Source: a virus
Reading direction: 5' to 3' (one strand)
Length of the DNA stretch: 63,634 nt
IMG/VR virus record: IMGVR_UViG_3300030109_005543
Location: 1 to 63,634 of that record
Part shown: positions 40,966 to 52,200 of the stretch, piece by piece
Layout of the letters: each line of letters begins with the position of its first letter
Position numbering within the stretch: position 1 is the stretch's first letter
Program-made: the position numbers and the translations under genes
Notes under the pieces: model-generated
Databases searched by the model: none
Told to the model about the DNA's origin: nothing
The model's input: the letters and a program-made list of their open reading frames with translations, nothing else

Positions 40966-42465
40966 ATGCCGACTTATACACTAGGAACAACTGCTAACCT
41001 TGCCATTGATGATATTCTCACCGACGCCGGCCTGCCGTTGTCTTCAACCAGCAATGGTGGTCCCGGTTGGAGTCCGAAGCCAGATGGCCTTCTGACGAAT
41101 CCTTTAGTTGATGGAAATCTAGGTAATGCCAACAGCACTCGCCGCGGCGAATGGGCAACAGAACTTGCCAACATGAACACTCTTATTCAGAGAGCAGCCG
41201 GCATCTTTGGCAATACCTCAAGCCAACTAAAGGCTGTATATTTTCCAGTCCTATCCTCGCAATGGATTAATCTGAGTGAGATTTTTCTATATAACGATAT
41301 TAGCGCTTTTGAGGGTTATAGCCGCGCCAATGCAGAGCGGTTTTTCTGGAGTGAACTTAATGGCCCCGAAAGTTATACAGTAAAGAACACAATTTTACTG
41401 TATCAAGCCCTCCTTGGCGATGGTGGATATGATCCCCTCCCGGATGCATCAACGGTTGTCACCACAGATGGTACCCTCGGCCGATGGTCCCTGACGCGTG
41501 TCCGGGATCTGATATTCGTTGTGGATCGAGAGTTAACCTTAAGAGAAGATGCGCGAGACGCCGCCATCGAGACCGAAGAGTACATTCTTAACTCGACTGG
41601 GATTGACTATTCTGCAACCGACGTCGATTTCATTCTTAGCAATGACGAGTGGTCAAGGTGGTTCTCAACAACGTTTGATTCAGACTCAATCTCACTGGTG
41701 CCATTGATCTACAACTTCTATCTGACAGGGCAGTATTTCCCAGAGTTACAACGAGCCTTCCGAGCACCTAAAGACAGAGTTATGAGCATTCTGATATCTA
41801 CAATTGCAAATGATAACAACTTTGACGCAAACCCGGATATGTCACGCCCAGCAAGCAACGCAGCACTCGCAAGCTCAACAGGTCAAGACCAGACAGCTGC
41901 ATTCAACTCCGCCGCCCGAGACTTTATCCTCAAGATGTTGATTAAGACACCTATTGATATTCTTAAGGGAGTCGTCGAACTGACAGACCCTCACGTTGCA
42001 ATCACCAAGGTCATCAAGACTGGTACCGGTTTTGCCTTTAATTCGTTGGCAGAGGTGATGGATTCAGCAGGCATCGCAGAGGGAGTGAATGAAGCACTCA
42101 CTCAAATAGGTCTCGACCCAACTCTTAACGGAGAGGACCTGGCCAAGCTCCTGTTATGTCTGATTGATTTTGCTATGCAAGAGGGAATGACAGCGGGCAT
42201 CGATGCATTGCAGCCACCTCCTGATGACGGAAACCCTGGAGTCCCTGAGAACTTCTTCCCGCGTGTATCCCTTGATGGCGTTGACTTTACTGGAACGATT
42301 TCTGGAATGTTAATGATGCCACCAGGCCCACTGGGTATAATTTATCTGCTGTTAGAACTACTTAGAAGTGAAATTGACAACCAAAATGAAAATGTTTCAA
42401 ATGGTGGTGTAGAAAACGCACTAGCAAACGAGTGTAACGACGACGCTGAAACGGAGGAGACCTAA
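40966..42465 (+). CDS. Putative baseplate structural protein
   Basis: 499 aa, preceded by AGAGAGA. Gly/Asn-rich start, a middle with LSSQWINLSEIFLYNDISAF and WSLTRVRDLIFVVDRELTL, and a C-terminal part with LKMLIKTPIDILKGVVELTD and hydrophobic PPGPLGIIYLLLELL. The latter block looks like the helical segments of the 1779-residue protein and may be a distant copy. Not assigned to a known family; the next gene is gp25. Confidence 0.6.
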   Translation: MPTYTLGTTANLAIDDILTDAGLPLSSTSNGGPGWSPKPDGLLTNPLVDGNLGNANSTRRGEWATELANMNTLIQRAAGIFGNTSSQLKAVYFPVLSSQWINLSEIFLYNDISAFEGYSRANAERFFWSELNGPESYTVKNTILLYQALLGDGGYDPLPDASTVVTTDGTLGRWSLTRVRDLIFVVDRELTLREDARDAAIETEEYILNSTGIDYSATDVDFILSNDEWSRWFSTTFDSDSISLVPLIYNFYLTGQYFPELQRAFRAPKDRVMSILISTIANDNNFDANPDMSRPASNAALASSTGQDQTAAFNSAARDFILKMLIKTPIDILKGVVELTDPHVAITKVIKTGTGFAFNSLAEVMDSAGIAEGVNEALTQIGLDPTLNGEDLAKLLLCLIDFAMQEGMTAGIDALQPPPDDGNPGVPENFFPRVSLDGVDFTGTISGMLMMPPGPLGIIYLLLELLRSEIDNQNENVSNGGVENALANECNDDAETEET

Positions 42466-42467
42466 AC

Positions 42468-42866
42468 ATGGCATCAGGATTATCACCAAAGCTACCGCTT
42501 GTGGTGAGCGAAGTATTTGGTCCCTACGAACTGAACACTAACTTTGAAGATTTAGCCCGGCAAAATCTAAAAATGCTCATCCTGACAGTCCCTGGCGAGA
42601 GGATAATGGATCCAAGATTCGGAGTTGGGCTTAAAGCGTATTTGTTTGAGCAAAACGACTCAAGCACTTACACCACAATAGAGAACAATATTCGCAAGCA
42701 AACAGCAAAATACCTGAGTTATATTCAGATAGACAAAGTTGAGTTCCAAATTCCCGAACAAAATCCAGACTTGTTCCCCAATAGCTTGTCTGTCTCGATA
42801 TCTTTCACTATATTGCCCCTTCAGCTATCAACATTACTGCAAATTGATGTCGATCAACCTATTTAG
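42468..42866 (+). CDS. 25: Baseplate wedge protein, gp25-like
   Basis: 132 aa, GGAGGAG upstream. Belongs to the GPW/gp25 family: NFEDLARQNLKMLILTVPGE then RIMDPRFGVGLKAYLFEQ, the conserved central strand and EPR-like core (here MDPR), and a C-terminal LSVSISFTIL strand. In T4 gp25 joins the baseplate wedge near the sheath start and triggers contraction. Immediately followed by the gp6-like gene, the usual order in contractile-tailed phages. Confidence 0.9.
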   Translation: MASGLSPKLPLVVSEVFGPYELNTNFEDLARQNLKMLILTVPGERIMDPRFGVGLKAYLFEQNDSSTYTTIENNIRKQTAKYLSYIQIDKVEFQIPEQNPDLFPNSLSVSISFTILPLQLSTLLQIDVDQPI

Positions 42867-42877
42867 AGAAATAAACT

Positions 42878-44677
42878 ATGGCCAAAAAACTACAACCAAT
42901 TGATTATACAAGTCGCGACTTTGATTCTATCCGCAGGGATCTGGAAAACTACGCGAAAAGATACTATCCTGATACCTACAAGGACTTTAATCAAGCGTCT
43001 TTCGGTTCTTTGATGCTGGATACGGTGTCCTACATCGGCGATATCCTGTCATTTTACTTAGATTATCAGACAAACGAGTCGTTTTTAGAGACCTCTATAG
43101 AATATAACAACGTTGTCCGACTTGCTCGCCAGATGGGTTTCAAGTTGAATACAAGCCCATCGTCTTTTGGGTTGCTCACATTTTACGTTCAAGTTCCATC
43201 TGACACTTCGACAGTCGGTCCAAACCTGAGCTACGCCCCGGTCCTCCGCGCCGGTTCGATCTTTTCCTCCACCGGAGGTGGCCTATACACACTTATCGAA
43301 GACGTTGATTTCTCTGTTTCCACAAATCAGGTTGTGGTGGGGACAGTGGACTCCTCAACAGGTAATCCTACGAACTTTGTCATTAGAGCCCAGGGCCGTG
43401 CAGTTTCGGGCAGAACACTGTTCAAGGAAGTAGAGGTAGGGAATTTCCAGAGGTTCCTCAGAGTAGAACTCCAGAACAACCGAGTGGCAGAAGTTATCTC
43501 GGTTACAGATTCCGAGGGTCACGAGTATATTGAGGTAGATCATCTATCTCAGAATGTTGTCTACAAGGGTGTGAGAAACACGAACACATCGACTAACTCA
43601 ACGGTTGCGAACATTTTAAAGGCAGTCCCAGTTGCTCGACGCTTTACTGTTGAGCGCGAGGGGGATAGAACATTCCTGCAGTTTGGATATGGTTCGGATA
43701 CTGAACTGTTGTCTAACTCGATCACAGATCCATCTAACCTTGTTTTGGATCTTAATGGTCGAGATTACACCACCGACATTGATTTTGACCCAACTAAGCT
43801 CATTAGCACAGATAAGTTTGGTATCGCCCCATCCAACACAACTCTGAGAATCGGATACAGAGTCAACCTCGCAAACGATGTGAACGCCGCTGTCAATTCG
43901 ATTACAGGAGTGGATCGCCCCTTGGTGCGCTTTACATCCCAAGGATCTCTGTCGCAAACACTCCGTAACGGTGTTCTTACTTCGCTAGAAGTTCTAAACG
44001 AAGAGCCTTTCGTTGGTGATATCTCGCTGCCGTCCTCTGAGGAGATCAAGCAGAGAGTCTTTGGCTTTTATGCAACACAGAACAGAGCAGTGACAATTCA
44101 GGACTACCAGTCGATCTGCTATGGCATGCCGGCCAAGTTTGGATCAATCAAAAGAGCAGCAGTGGTTAGAGACTTTGACGAGTTCAAGAGAAACCTGAAT
44201 ATCTTTGTTATTTCGCAGGATACAAGCGGAAAGCTCCTGGCCGCGAACACAACTCTTAAAAATAACTTAAGAAATTGGCTTTTACAGTATAAAGTTGTAA
44301 ACGACACAATCGATATTTTGGACGCTGAGATCGTCAACTTTGGTATCAACTATGTTGCGGCCGTTGATTTGTCCGCAAACCGATTCACAGTCATTAATCG
44401 CGCAAACGCAGCATTGAGAGAATTTTTGTTCAAGAATCAGTATGAAATTGGCGAGTCGATCCTCATAACTGACTTCTACAAGGTCCTTCAAAAGGTCGAC
44501 GGCATCATCGACGTTGTAGATCTAGAAATCGTTGAAAGAACCGGCACATCGTATAGTCAGTCATCCTTTGATTTTGAAGGAGCACTATCAGCAGATGGTC
44601 GAAGAATCGAGGCCCAGAATAACGCTATCTTTGAACTTAAGTTCCCCAATGTGGACATTAAGGGAGCTATTCAGTAA
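42878..44677 (+). CDS. 6: Baseplate wedge protein, gp6/BaseplateJ-like
   Basis: 599 aa. Start PIDYTSRDFDSIRRDLENYA and ASFGSLMLDTVSYIGDILSF match gp6/gpJ-like wedge proteins; ARQMGFKLNTSPSSFGLLTF, RFTSQGSLSQTLRNGVLTSLE and GFYATQNRAVTIQDYQSICY complete the plan. Dimers of gp6 form the iris-like ring of the baseplate. Supports a contractile tail. A CTATTTA motif lies 19 bases before the start, within the end of gp25. Stop overlaps the next start. Confidence 0.9.
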   Translation: MAKKLQPIDYTSRDFDSIRRDLENYAKRYYPDTYKDFNQASFGSLMLDTVSYIGDILSFYLDYQTNESFLETSIEYNNVVRLARQMGFKLNTSPSSFGLLTFYVQVPSDTSTVGPNLSYAPVLRAGSIFSSTGGGLYTLIEDVDFSVSTNQVVVGTVDSSTGNPTNFVIRAQGRAVSGRTLFKEVEVGNFQRFLRVELQNNRVAEVISVTDSEGHEYIEVDHLSQNVVYKGVRNTNTSTNSTVANILKAVPVARRFTVEREGDRTFLQFGYGSDTELLSNSITDPSNLVLDLNGRDYTTDIDFDPTKLISTDKFGIAPSNTTLRIGYRVNLANDVNAAVNSITGVDRPLVRFTSQGSLSQTLRNGVLTSLEVLNEEPFVGDISLPSSEEIKQRVFGFYATQNRAVTIQDYQSICYGMPAKFGSIKRAAVVRDFDEFKRNLNIFVISQDTSGKLLAANTTLKNNLRNWLLQYKVVNDTIDILDAEIVNFGINYVAAVDLSANRFTVINRANAALREFLFKNQYEIGESILITDFYKVLQKVDGIIDVVDLEIVERTGTSYSQSSFDFEGALSADGRRIEAQNNAIFELKFPNVDIKGAIQ

Positions 44678-46206
44678 TGGCTATTACAAGGTATACGGCC
44701 AGCGCCGATAACACTATTACAAATGCATTTGAAGCAAACCTGCTAACCAGAGGCTCAGGTTCAAACATGGGCTTCGCCGACTCTCTAGAAGTCTTTTCAA
44801 TTTACGGTCAGGACTCTGGTTCCAATGGTCAGTCGTCAGAGCTGTCCAGGATACTTATCCAGTTTCCTGTCGCATCAATTAGTGCGGACAGAACTGCGGG
44901 GATTATCCCAGCGTCCGGCTCGGTTTCTTTTTATCTTAAGATGTTTAATGCAGAGCATCCATTCACGTTGCCACAAGACTTCAACTTGGTTGTCGCTCCT
45001 ATTTCACAGTCCTGGAATGAGGGCACTGGCCTTGACATGGACAATTACCAGGACCTTGGGTTTTCAAACTGGGGTTCTGCTAGCTCGACTGCCGGCTGGA
45101 CCAATATAGGTGGTGACTATCTGTCATCCGATAACTATAACATCAGGTTTCAGCAAGGCTATGAGGACATGGAGGTTGATGTTACCACAGTGGTGGAAAA
45201 CTGGATTATCGGTGAAGAAGGTGGTAAATATAACAACTATGGTTTCGGTATTCGTCTAACTGCTTCGCAGGAAGCATACTTCTCTTCCTCGTTGGGTACA
45301 ACATCAGGGTCTGTGTTGCAGAACATCAATGGCGCAACAGAGTCTTATTATACCAAAAAGTTCTTCGCTCGGTCTACAGAGTTCTTCTTCAAGAGACCAG
45401 TTCTCGAAGCACGATATGATTCCCGTGTCACAGATGATAGAGAGAACTTCTACTACTCATCGTCCCGCGCAGAGGCTCCATTTAACTTAAATAACCTCTA
45501 TGTATATAACTACGTTCGAGGCCGTTTGCGAAACCTTCCAAATGTTGGAACAAACGATCTGTTGGTTTCTTTCTATTCAAGTTCTTTTGGAACCCCAACC
45601 GGCTCAAAGTTGGCGATCTCACTTGGTGGTACAACGGCCGCAGACGGCGATCTGAACACTACAGCGAGTTTTGTGAGCACTGGTATCTATTCGTGCTCCG
45701 TGGCCCTCACAGCGGCTTCTACGCCGCTCCAAGAGATTCATGATGTCTGGCACTCCGGAGGAGTTGAGTATTTCACTGGATCGTTCTTCCCTGAGACTCT
45801 CCGAGAGTATGACAGTGCCCCAACGTTTAACAGGATTACGTCGTGCAAGAACCTCAAGAAAGTTTACTCTAAGCAGGATAAGGCAAGATTCAGATTCTTT
45901 GTCCGAGATAGGGACTGGTCCCCAACCCTCTACACAGTTGCAACGGCCAATAATCCAACTGAGATTATTGAAAGTGCATCCTTCAGTATTCACAGGGTTA
46001 TTGATAACACACCAGCTGTGTCATATGGAACAGGGTCTGATTTCAGCACCTATCTGTCGTACGATAAGGAAGGAAGTTATTTCGATTTGGATATGTCCCT
46101 TTTGGAAACTGATTACATGTATGAAATCAGACTTGCTTACTACAATGACAGCATAGGAGACTGGCAAGAACAACCACAAACGTTCAAATTTAGAGTTGAA
46201 GAATAA
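44677..46206 (+). CDS. Tail/baseplate protein with DNRLRE-like beta domain
   Basis: 509 aa, overlapping gp6 by one base. The first 230 residues (SSELSRILIQFPVASISADR, SVSFYLKMFNAEHPFTLPQ, APISQSWNEGTGLDMDNYQD) resemble DNRLRE/CBM96-type beta-sandwich domains that often bind sugars. The rest is beta-rich with Ser/Thr/Tyr. It follows the wedge proteins, where T4 has gp7/gp8; whether it replaces them is not clear from sequence. Confidence 0.6.
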   Translation: MAITRYTASADNTITNAFEANLLTRGSGSNMGFADSLEVFSIYGQDSGSNGQSSELSRILIQFPVASISADRTAGIIPASGSVSFYLKMFNAEHPFTLPQDFNLVVAPISQSWNEGTGLDMDNYQDLGFSNWGSASSTAGWTNIGGDYLSSDNYNIRFQQGYEDMEVDVTTVVENWIIGEEGGKYNNYGFGIRLTASQEAYFSSSLGTTSGSVLQNINGATESYYTKKFFARSTEFFFKRPVLEARYDSRVTDDRENFYYSSSRAEAPFNLNNLYVYNYVRGRLRNLPNVGTNDLLVSFYSSSFGTPTGSKLAISLGGTTAADGDLNTTASFVSTGIYSCSVALTAASTPLQEIHDVWHSGGVEYFTGSFFPETLREYDSAPTFNRITSCKNLKKVYSKQDKARFRFFVRDRDWSPTLYTVATANNPTEIIESASFSIHRVIDNTPAVSYGTGSDFSTYLSYDKEGSYFDLDMSLLETDYMYEIRLAYYNDSIGDWQEQPQTFKFRVEE

Positions 46207-46213
46207 TTAAAGT

Positions 46214-49200
46214 ATGAGCCTTAAAAAGTATTTTGAGATCACTGATAAAATCAAATCTCTTTCCGGTAAAACGGCGGATCAAATCGGCTCTCAAGTCGAG
46301 TCCGTCGCTTACCATGAACAAGATATCATCGAAGAGGAAAGGTTTATTCCAAGAGTAGACTTCTCCGACCCGAAGAATTTTGCTCGCTATGGCTCCGCCG
46401 AAGAATATTATGATCAGTCTGTAAAGAGGATCTACAACGAGTATCCTTATGATGGCTCGTTAAGAGAGAAGCTGGAATGGAGAAACGCTTCAACCTATAT
46501 CGATCTCCATGTATTCGACAATCTGTATCCAAGAACAAACGGATACATTATCCACGGACTAGACTGGGGTACCACGCGTACAATGACAGACGGGTATGGA
46601 GACCCGGCTGATGATGAGTACATCTTTGTAAAGGGCGGCCCGAATGCCAACCCTAACGGGATGTCCCCAAAGTCAACTCAGTTTACTGGCTCTAACTACT
46701 ACGAGCCATCAATGAACAGAGGGTCAAACCTAGAGTTTGATCTAACAACTCATGGCGCCACATTAGAGTTCTGGCTGAACAAGACCGAATTTATCACTGG
46801 CTCGACAGAAAAAGAGGTTATCTTTGACCTCTGGAACGGCGCCCTCTCGTCCTCTGCAGATTATTTACGATTCAGGCTGGAGCTGTCAGGCACCACATCG
46901 GGTGCGGATCCGTGGCTCCTGACGGTAATTTCGGGAACAACAGGTTTTCAGTCAACTTCAGTCGCAGCTTCTAGCATCACAACAGCTTCCGTCGCAGACG
47001 GCAACTGGCATCACTACGCAGTTACTGTTAAGTCTGACACTGATAATGATGTTATAGAGACAAGATTCTACGTCGATGGTAACCTCAATAGGCAGCAACT
47101 TCTCGGCAAAGCCGTCAACGATACTGATGGTTCTTCACACCGCGCCTACATTGGTGCTCTCATCGCGCCACCATCTAGCTCCACAGCGAATGCCTCTGCC
47201 GGTAAACTCTCTGCTTCGCTTGATGAATTGCGCTACTGGAAGACACAGCGAAGCTCCGAAGAGATCGGCCGCTTCTGGTTTACACAGGTAGGTGGCGGCG
47301 TCAATACAGACCCCACTCCATTTACGACCACTGAAGAGTCGGCTAACATTGACCTTGGTGTGTACTTTAAGTTTAACGAAGGAATCACCGGGACCAGCTC
47401 CACCGACAGCACAGTGTTGGATTACTCTGGTCGTTTCTCGAATGGTTCGTGGACTGGGTATGCGTCTGGCGCGCGACAGACTGGATCTGCTATTGTCCTC
47501 TCTAATGCGGCCACCAAGGAGTTCAAGGACCCGATTATTTATGCCTTCCACCCGGATGTAAAGTCCATCGCCGCCGGCCTTCAGGCATCTGGCTCTGCAC
47601 ACGATAACGAGAACAACGCGGCGATCTATAACTCAATCCCTTCATGGATTACAGAAGAGGATCAAGAGGGTACAAAGAATGTTAAGTATCTTACACAGAT
47701 TATTTCTAGCTATTTTGATACCCTGCACTTACAGATTGACAGTCTAAACAGTCTCAAAAATATTGAATACCCCAGTGGCAGTGATAAGCCGCTGCCTTTT
47801 GCTGAGAGACTTCTAAACTCATATGGCTTTGTTGCTCCGGAAATCTTCCTAGATTCCGATGTATTAGAAAAGCTTGCTGACAGAAGCGAAGATAGGGTTT
47901 ATGAGAAGTCGCTCCATGATATTAAGAACACGATTTATCAGAATATTTACAACAACTTAAACTACATCTATAAGACAAAGGGCACAGAGAAGGGATTCAG
48001 AAACCTTATTCGCTGCTTTGGCATTGATGATGAGCTGGTTAAGCTCAATATGTACGCTGATAATATCAAGTATGACCTCGACAACAACAGAAGAAACATC
48101 ATTGTTGCTGACAAATTTGCTAACTTCAACACATCTGACGGCCAGACAGCTGTAATCTACAACTACAAGGACACTACAAACTCTAATTCTGTTGGTTTTG
48201 TAACGGCTAGCGCTGATCTACAGAATGGCTATGCCTCCACTTTGGAAACAGAGGTCCTGCTTCCACTCAAGCTAGCCCGCGACTCCCGAGCATTTGTTGA
48301 TACAAACACTATCAGTGCATCGCTGTTCGGAACCCACGGGACTGTTTACTCTGGGACAGACACCACTTGGGATCCCGAAGATAGGGTTAACTTCCAGGTT
48401 TACGCCGTTCGTGATGAGATCAACTCAACAAACGCTAAGTTCGTCTTAACCGGCACTGCGGGAGGCTTTGTCCCATCGCTGGAATCACAGTTGTATGAAG
48501 ACATATATAACAACACCAGGTGGAATCTTTCTGTTCGAATTAGACCAGACCAATATCCACTTACAAACCTCGTTCACGGCACTGATAACGATTATGTCGT
48601 CGAGCTGCATGGTGTTCAGGCCGAAGCTGGCGAGATTCTCCAGGAGTTTACTGTTTCTGGAACCGTGACAGCCCCACCAGCTGGTTTTGTTACAGGCAGC
48701 AAGCGTGTATATGTTGGCGCACATAGAACAAACTTCACCGGCGCTGTCCTTCAGTCGGCCGACGTTAAGGTCAATTCGTGTAGATATTGGCTTGACTACA
48801 TTAACGATGAGGCCCTTGAGGGCCACATCCTCGACACCGAGAACTTCGGTGCACTCCAGCCACACTTGTATGCGTATGAGTTTAAGATGTCTGGTTCCAA
48901 TATGGACATCTCCAAGTTTGATACGCTTGCATTCAACTGGGAGTTCTTGACAAACACAGGCTCCAACGCCGGCGGCCAGTTCATTGTCGATGATCTTAGC
49001 TCTGGTTCTGCTGAATTAACAACATTTGGTGAGCTAGGAAACATTCTGAACAAGCAGTATACGGCCCGAGGCGACTTCTTCAAAGCATCCTCCACCGATC
49101 CTATCGACAAAGACTTTGTTGTTTCCTCTAAGTTAAATCTACCAGAGAACGTCCAATCACAAGATATGGTCCGAGTGCTGAATGCACAAGAGCAGGACGT

Positions 49201-52200
49201 CTTTACAACAGAGTCTAGGCCCATCAACTACTTCTTTGCTTTCGAAAAGAGCATGTATCAGACAATCTCAGAGGAGATAATCAATTACTTCGCGACACTG
49301 AGAGACCTTCATAATCTGATCGGTGATCCAGTCGAGAAGTATAGAACTGACTACAAGCAGATGGCGTATATGCGCCGAAAGTTCTTCGAGAAGGTAGGCA
49401 ATGATGAGCTAGACTTTGACAAGTTCTATGAGTTCTATAAGTGGTTTGATACCTCACTATCCTTAATGCTGGGTCAGTTGGTGCCAGCCTCCGCAGATTT
49501 TGCTGACACTGTTCGAACGGTGGTTGAGAATCATGTTCTGGAAAGACCTAAGTACCAGCGTAAGTTCCCATTCCTACAGAGGGAGGGCGGAGTAGACCTT
49601 GAAGGAACCCTTACATCATCAAACGTCTCGGCTCCTTCTCGTCCAGAGCCAGGCTCGCCTTCGATGGTATACCTTGCCAACACGGCGATTACTCGACGAC
49701 AGATCGGTACATCCAATCCTACTCGATTTAAAGAATACAAGTTTAACCATGCTCCACTTTCGGGAGCTAACGCTCACCTGCCATGGCAGAGGTATAGACA
49801 GGGCACAGGCAGTGCCTCAGACCCGCGTGCAGGCATTCTGGCGGCACTTAATTCGACTTACACCCGAATGATCGGAGCCCCGGTAAACGTTAATTTTGGA
49901 GCCGTACAAACCATTGGCGGTGTACTCCGCCACTCAAGCAATAAGCCGAACTTCACATTTGCTGCAGCAGCCCCATATGGCCCAAATGTCGATCAGCCCT
50001 CGACAAACATTCCGGTTAACATTATGCTGTCCTTTGATACCGATATTGAACAGCTTGTTGATACTCCGGACGTCTACTTCGCTAATCGAAAGCAACGCCT
50101 GGGCTTTGGCCTGAACCCATCACAAAACCGCAGCGGTTCAGAGGATTTAAAATTTGATGGCAACATGTATGCACCATTTAGTTTGTACAGCTCATCCGTC
50201 CAGACTGGTTACAACGCTGCCATTGTTGAAAGTTACTCCACGGGCGCGATGATTACAAACCTGCATAACGATTTTGTTAACAGCACAGACACGGGTCTCC
50301 AGGGGCCGTTTACAGAGAAGTTTGTCGGCGGCCGCTTCTATCGACACGCAGAACTAAACGATGGCACCGATAGAAGAACAAACAGACCCGAAGGTTTCCG
50401 ACTCCTCTTGGGTCTTGGGTACCCTCCAACTCTAGAAGTTCCTGTTGGAGCCTCCGGTGCCCTGGGCATTGTGGCACCAAACTATCCGTTCGCAGATTCC
50501 CCAGCTGGGTCAGCACCTGACGGCTTCTTGCCAGAGACACCAACAGCACAGCGCTTCCGCGATGAAACTGCAAAGCGTCCGGTTAACATTAAGAACATTC
50601 TTATGTCTACCGGATCGACAGCTGTAAGGCTTTCCGGCACCATTGTTCACAACCAGATTGGTAACTATCAGAAGAACTATCAAGTCATCCAGACTGCAGG
50701 ACGTACGATTAACGATCCATTCTTCAAGGATCAGTCTATTACTTTTGCTGCAGATCCAGAGACAACTGCAACACGAGGGCGCTTCCCGCTAGGCACCGCA
50801 ACATCATCTACAGCGAACACTGGCGGAGACATTGACTTTACACTGCCAGACAGAACGGGTGCCAACTCTAATGAGACAGTATTCGTCAACCTGTTCTCGT
50901 CCCCCGGATCTTTTGAAGTATTGTCAAGAGGCTATCTTGATCCTGCTCACGAAGAGTTGTCGGTATATAACGCAAGCCCATACCGCAACCGAGGTATTAT
51001 CTCTCATGGTATGTCAGGTTCTGCCTCCCTTGATCCTGATGAGGCCAACACCATTGCCGTAGTTGACCAGATCGATAAGAATCGTGGCCTGAATCAGCTG
51101 GCAACTCTGCACGCTGGACGTTTTGGATCCGATGCAGCATATGGATCCGTCCCGGCAGCGAGTTATGTAACAGTTCCATCTTGGCATAAGACAAACCGAA
51201 ACAGAGCCCGTCGCCCCGAGTTGTCGGGAACACACACTCTCTTTACGGGTTCGCACTTCGATAACCTGTTCGTTCAGCACGCAATCCCTCGATCACTTCA
51301 GCAATACACTTGGGTAACAGCCTCATTGGGGCAGAACCAGATAATCTACTCCAACAACAGGCCAACTTGTTTCAGCGCTAGTTCGCTGGATGAGCTGACG
51401 CAGACAGGATCCTACTCAAACGTAACATTTGTTGGTCTCAACACACGCTTGATTGATCCAGTGTCTGCCTCCGCGCATGTTCTTGGTTTCCCATCAAGTT
51501 CAAACGCTAGCTCCTCCTACATCAACGCTGATTTCTTCCCTGGCAATCCGTTGGACAACGAGGCTGATTTGCTTAACGTATTGACTACCATGCGTAATGG
51601 AGCATTTGGATATCCAACCTGGAAGCAGATCCGCACCGGCGAGACAAAGACAGCACGCGCGCTGATTAGAACAAACCAGATCGGATATCTGCCGTTGCCA
51701 GAGAGGCTCCCTTCGGGTCCTCAGCGAACCCAACCAGCCCAAGGATTGCAACCAAATAACTTTATTGACCTTACCGAGGCACCAATCTCTCTCAATGCTT
51801 CGCCGATTACATTCGCATTGGAGGACAACACAGCTAACTCCGATCCAGCAAACAACATGGTTGTTACGGTTCCGTTTAGAAACCAGATCGATTACTTCTC
51901 GCATAATGAATTGAACAACTTCTATAACCTGAAGTCCGACCCGAGCAACCTAAACTCATACAACACAATTCTTGACTTTACATTGAGCAGTAGCTTGAGT
52001 GTTGTGGTCTCATACACGGAAAACCTGTACCCGGCGGATATCAACATGTTTGATGATCGGGTAAGACGACGAACCGGATTCACGATTGACAATGCTTGGA
52101 ACGATGACCGCACTCAGCGCAGCTTGATAGGGCCACGCATAGCAAGATCCGGCATTTCCGGGTTCCCTGGCCTGATTAGCTCCCAGGGAGTGAATGTTGA

